Positions 61,573-64,000 of a stretch of 64,000 nucleotides of DNA are shown here, piece by piece. Positions within the stretch are counted from its first letter, which is position 1; each line of letters opens with the position of its first letter. A program made the translations under genes and the position numbers. The notes beneath the pieces were generated by a model. The model did no database searches and had not been told where the DNA came from. It saw nothing but the letters and a program-made list of their open reading frames with translations. This DNA comes from Pseudonocardia alaniniphila. Lineage in GTDB: Bacteria > Actinomycetota > Actinomycetes > Mycobacteriales > Pseudonocardiaceae. Location of the stretch: the NCBI RefSeq assembly GCF_022524485.1, contig NZ_JAKXMK010000031.1, forward strand, positions 62,001-126,000, given 5' to 3'.

Positions 61573-61782
61573 CTACCCGGAAGCGTTCCCGGCTCGGGTG
61601 GCCACAGCCGCGTGGCCGTCGGCCAGCACACGGGACACCGCGGCCAGCGTTTGCTCAGGGGTGGCGCCGGCATCTTCCGCGCGCCGGCAGTAGGCGACGG
61701 CGAGAGCGCGCAGGGCGGCGTCGGCGTCCACCGGATCGCGCTCCCGGGGGATGACGACCGTGCCGCGCCTAAAGCGGCTCAA
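61573..61782 (-). CDS. Small hypothetical protein
   Basis: 69 residues with good codon bias on this strand (ALRALAVAYCRRAEDAGATP, then EQTLAAVSRVLADGHAAVAT). The TTG start at 61782 lacks a ribosome site, so the 5' end is uncertain. Predicted helical. No family recognised. Confidence 0.45.
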   Translation of the reverse strand: MSRFRRGTVVIPRERDPVDADAALRALAVAYCRRAEDAGATPEQTLAAVSRVLADGHAAVATRAGNASG

Positions 61783-61855
61783 GGTGTCGCGATGGTGGTG
61801 AGCCGGGCCGCGATCGCCGAGGCCCTCTCGTGAGAACGATCAACAATGCGACCGT

Positions 61856-62212
61856 TCAGGGGATGACGCCCGCGCGTCGTGCGCTGTCGACGGCGGCGTG
61901 CCGGGAGTGGACGCCGAGCTTCGTCATCGCGCTGCGGAGGTAGCTCTTCACGGTCTCGCCGGTGAGCGCGAGACGTTCGGCGATCTCGCTGTTGCGGCGC
62001 CCCACGGCTGCGTGTGCGAGCACGTCGATCTCGCGCGCCGACAGCGTCGTGTCCCCGGCCTCCGCGGGATCGCGCACGGCGGCGACCAGCTGCTCCGCCA
62101 GATCCGCGATGCGTGCCCGTAGCGCCGGGTCGGGAACCGCACCGGTGGCCGTGCGGAGCAGCGCGAACAGGTGTCGCGCCTCTTCCAGTTCGGCCCCGGC
62201 GGTCGCGGTCAC
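61856..62212 (-). CDS. LuxR-type HTH protein, short
   Basis: 118 residues: a short helical lead (ELEEARHLFALLRTATGAVP) and a LuxR HTH (LSAREIDVLAHAAVGRRNSE, IAERLALTGETVKSYLRSAM, TKLGVHSRHAAV). The GTG at 62212 overlaps the stop of the longer LuxR gene (GTGA), so it is translated as a coupled second cistron. Its HTH resembles the upstream one (GVHSRHAAV in both), which suggests tandem duplication followed by loss of the sensor domain. Confidence 0.7.
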   Translation of the reverse strand: MTATAGAELEEARHLFALLRTATGAVPDPALRARIADLAEQLVAAVRDPAEAGDTTLSAREIDVLAHAAVGRRNSEIAERLALTGETVKSYLRSAMTKLGVHSRHAAVDSARRAGVIP

Positions 62213-63042
62213 GGCATGAGGCCGTTCGCGCGCGCGGCACTCACCGCGGCATGTCGGGAATGCACACCGAACTTGCGCATCGTCGAGCGCAACTGGGCCT
62301 TCACCGACGTGATCGACATCGTCAGCAGGTCGGCGATCTCCTCGTTCCGGCAGCCTGTCGAGGCGAGACCGAGGACGTCGAGCTCGCGCGCCGACAGGGA
62401 CGGCCCCGGCACGCGACGACCATGGAGCCGGGAGGCCTCCTGGAGGCGGCGGCACGCGGTCGCGATCTCTGTGCTCAGGCCGGGATCCTCGATCCGGGTG
62501 GCGAGCTCGGACACCTCGGCGACCAGCGAGCGGAGATCGTCTCGGGAGTTCGACGGCTCCGCGGCCGGCCCCCCGATGTCGGGCGTCGCGAGCTCGTCGT
62601 CGCGGCGTGTCAGCTCGCGCGCCAGCGCCGACGCCGCGTCGCTGAGCTGTCCGATGGTGCGATCACCCAGCGGGCCGCGCCGGCGCAGAGCCCCGTAGAG
62701 GACCGCGCGCACCCCTCGCCCGGTCGAGACCGGGATGGCGACGAGTGACACGAGTCCCTCGGCGCTCACCTGCCGGTCGTAGTCGTGGCTGATGGTGTCG
62801 GCGGCGCTGTAGTCGTGAACCGACACCGGCCTGCCGAGTTGCACGGCTCGCCCGCCCAGCCCGGAGTCGCGAGCCACGAGCAGGCCGTCGAGGGCCCCGG
62901 TTCTCATGCCGGACGCCTCGTTGAGGACGACGCCGGCGGAGTCGACCGGCCCGGCGAAGACCACGGGCAGGCCTGTCAGCCTCCGGCAGCCGATGACGGT
63001 GCGCCTCAGTGCGGACTGGTGGGCGCCTGTGAACTGTGGCAT
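62209..63042 (-). CDS. GAF domain-containing LuxR family regulator
   Basis: 277 residues. An N-terminal GAF-like sensor (GLGGRAVQLGRPVSVHDYSA, then LVSLVAIPVSTGRGVRAVLY), a coiled segment, and a LuxR HTH (LSARELDVLGLASTGCRNEE, IADLLTMSITSVKAQLRSTM). It fits regulators beside acyl-CoA or aromatic catabolic genes in Pseudonocardia and mycobacteria. ATG at 63042 with GGAG upstream. Confidence 0.83.
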   Translation of the reverse strand: MPQFTGAHQSALRRTVIGCRRLTGLPVVFAGPVDSAGVVLNEASGMRTGALDGLLVARDSGLGGRAVQLGRPVSVHDYSAADTISHDYDRQVSAEGLVSLVAIPVSTGRGVRAVLYGALRRRGPLGDRTIGQLSDAASALARELTRRDDELATPDIGGPAAEPSNSRDDLRSLVAEVSELATRIEDPGLSTEIATACRRLQEASRLHGRRVPGPSLSARELDVLGLASTGCRNEEIADLLTMSITSVKAQLRSTMRKFGVHSRHAAVSAARANGLMP

Positions 63043-63108
63043 TGCAGCTCCACTTCGTCGTGGCTGCACGTGCTCGTAGCTGCACAGTATGAACTCACTG
63101 ACAGAGCG

Positions 63109-63771
63109 TCAACTGAGTGACGGTGCGACCAGTGAGTCTCGGCCCGCGCCGTCCGCACGGAGCCCGTGCGTCCAGAGATCGAGCAGCACATCGAGCATCG
63201 CGTCCCGCTTGACGGGCCAGTGGCCGTCGACCCAGAGCCGGCAGAAGGTGCTCAGCTGGAGGATCAGCAGCTCCAGGCGGAGCTGCGCCTGCTCGCGGTC
63301 GGTGCCCGTCCACCGGCCGAGATAGTGGGGCATCGCCTCGGCGCAGCGATCGAGGATCTTCGAGGCCGAGAGGTCCTCCAGGCCCGGGTCGATCGAGATG
63401 GCTTCAGCGGCGAACCGCAGCACGTCGCGGTGCCGCTCGAAGAAACCGATGGCCGTGTCGAGCCACTGCCGCAGAGGTTCGCCGCCTGCCCCCTTCAGGG
63501 CGTCGAGCCGGCGGTAGAACTCCAGCGTCTCCGCCATCACGACCTGCTCGTACACCTCCACGACGATGCGGGCCTTGCCCTCGAAATGCAGGTAGAAGGT
63601 GGCCCGGCTGACTCCGACGGCCGAGGTGATGTCGTCGATCGTGGTGGGTCCGTAGCCCTTGGACGCGAAGAGCTCGACCGCGGCGTCACGCAGCAGTCTG
63701 CGGGTCATCGCCTTCTGCTTGACCCGCATCGACGTGCGCGGCTCGGTCTCCTCTGGGCCGTCGGGGTGCAT
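63109..63771 (-). CDS. TetR/AcrR family transcriptional regulator
   Basis: 220 residues. HTH: LLRDAAVELFASKGYGPTTI, DDITSAVGVSRATFYLHFEG; C-terminal domain with RLELLILQLSTFCRLWVDGH. An ATG at 63729 is an alternative start. It lies upstream of the two LuxR genes on the same strand and divergent from the serine hydrolase gene, 166 bases away. Confidence 0.87.
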   Translation of the reverse strand: MHPDGPEETEPRTSMRVKQKAMTRRLLRDAAVELFASKGYGPTTIDDITSAVGVSRATFYLHFEGKARIVVEVYEQVVMAETLEFYRRLDALKGAGGEPLRQWLDTAIGFFERHRDVLRFAAEAISIDPGLEDLSASKILDRCAEAMPHYLGRWTGTDREQAQLRLELLILQLSTFCRLWVDGHWPVKRDAMLDVLLDLWTHGLRADGAGRDSLVAPSLS

Positions 63772-63937
63772 GCGGTGAGTCTACGGACGGTGTGCCGTCG
63801 CCCACCTTCGTCACTTTCGGGGGTACCCAGCCCCGATCGGATTTTTCTAGTCTTGATCGACGTGGGTGACAACCCGTGTTCTGCATTACGCGGAATGGCG
63901 CGATTCCGTCGTCGAAAGTGTTGGGGAAAGGGCGAGC

Positions 63938-64000
63938 GTGATCGAGGATCCACAGATCAACGGGACCGTCCGGCCTGGTTTCGAGGAGGTCCGCGAGGAG
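63938..64000 (+). CDS. Serine hydrolase (beta-lactamase/esterase family), 5' end only
   Basis: The first 21 codons are inside the window: GTG start with GGGGAAAGGG upstream, reading VIEDPQINGTVRPGFEEVRE. The INGTVRPGFEEVRE pattern is the usual opening of class C beta-lactamase-like esterases (HGTxxPGFExVRexF). Catalytic motifs lie beyond the edge, so the call is tentative. Confidence 0.55.
   Translation, partial: MIEDPQINGTVRPGFEEVREE

Noticed and set aside
1..64000. Search for a CRISPR array, tRNA or rRNA genes, prophage or insertion sequences
   Set aside because: No regularly spaced repeats, no cloverleaf ends or rRNA cores, and no transposase or integrase motifs were seen by eye.

Overview
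The window is high-GC actinobacterial DNA. Third codon positions are almost all G or C, GTG and TTG starts are common, Shine-Dalgarno sites are strong, and SARP, SigJ, LtrA, DUF3040 and DUF488 families are present. The gene mix (many LLM flavin oxidoreductases, SDRs, acyl-CoA and aromatic catabolism, MFS transporters, many TetR/LuxR/GntR regulators) suggests a soil Pseudonocardiaceae-like organism, but the genus is inference. I see no rRNA, tRNA, CRISPR array, prophage or recognisable transposase.

Layout. 1-5357: fused protocatechuate dioxygenase (cut by the edge), LLM oxidoreductase, an SRPBCC protein followed by an AraC HTH remnant, a glycosyltransferase and a polysaccharide deacetylase. 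5532-9673: MFS-SDR-SDR operon under a LacI regulator with two operator palindromes. 9914-10439: decayed sigma factor/carboxymuconolactone decarboxylase locus. 10684-16511: catabolic operon (SDR, mandelate-racemase-type enolase with a one-base frameshift, dehalogenase-like hydrolase, SDR, SRPBCC protein, metallo-lactonase) opposite a TetR gene; a degenerate second copy of that divergent control region lies at 16725-17025. 17237-19078: epimerase-like protein and a secreted endonuclease/phosphatase lipoprotein.

19222-28620 holds a SigJ (ECF41) sigma factor and, around it, five copies of a SigJ-type promoter motif. They lie before an orphan fumarate-reductase-like flavoprotein, a truncated ferritin-like gene, a cupin-LtrA pair, an NAD(P)-binding protein and a second cupin. 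This looks like a local sigma regulon. A broken GAF/GAF histidine kinase is also there.

28760-36728: epimerase, then a ligase/hydrolase/MaoC-like operon, TetR regulator, MFS transporter and LLM oxidoreductase; similar palindromes sit before the operon and the transporter. 36886-40148: substrate-binding lipoprotein, CHASE3 histidine kinase and the ruined HTH of a LuxR regulator. 40403-45460: small proteins and a GntR-dihydropyrimidinase-MFS operon. 45755-48557: SARP regulator broken by a frameshift. 49049-54025: flavin monooxygenase, P450, remnants of a LuxR regulator and of a benzoylformate decarboxylase, MFS transporter. 54345-60544: L-fucose-type operon (fuconate dehydratase, lactonase, FucU mutarotase, complete sugar ABC transporter) ended by a perfect 15-bp hairpin. 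60635-64000: an Ada-like-zinc-motif protein, tandem LuxR regulators, TetR, and the start of a serine hydrolase.

Broken reading frames are frequent. Some look like true decay (deletions, lost domains); single-base cases such as the enolase could also be sequencing errors.
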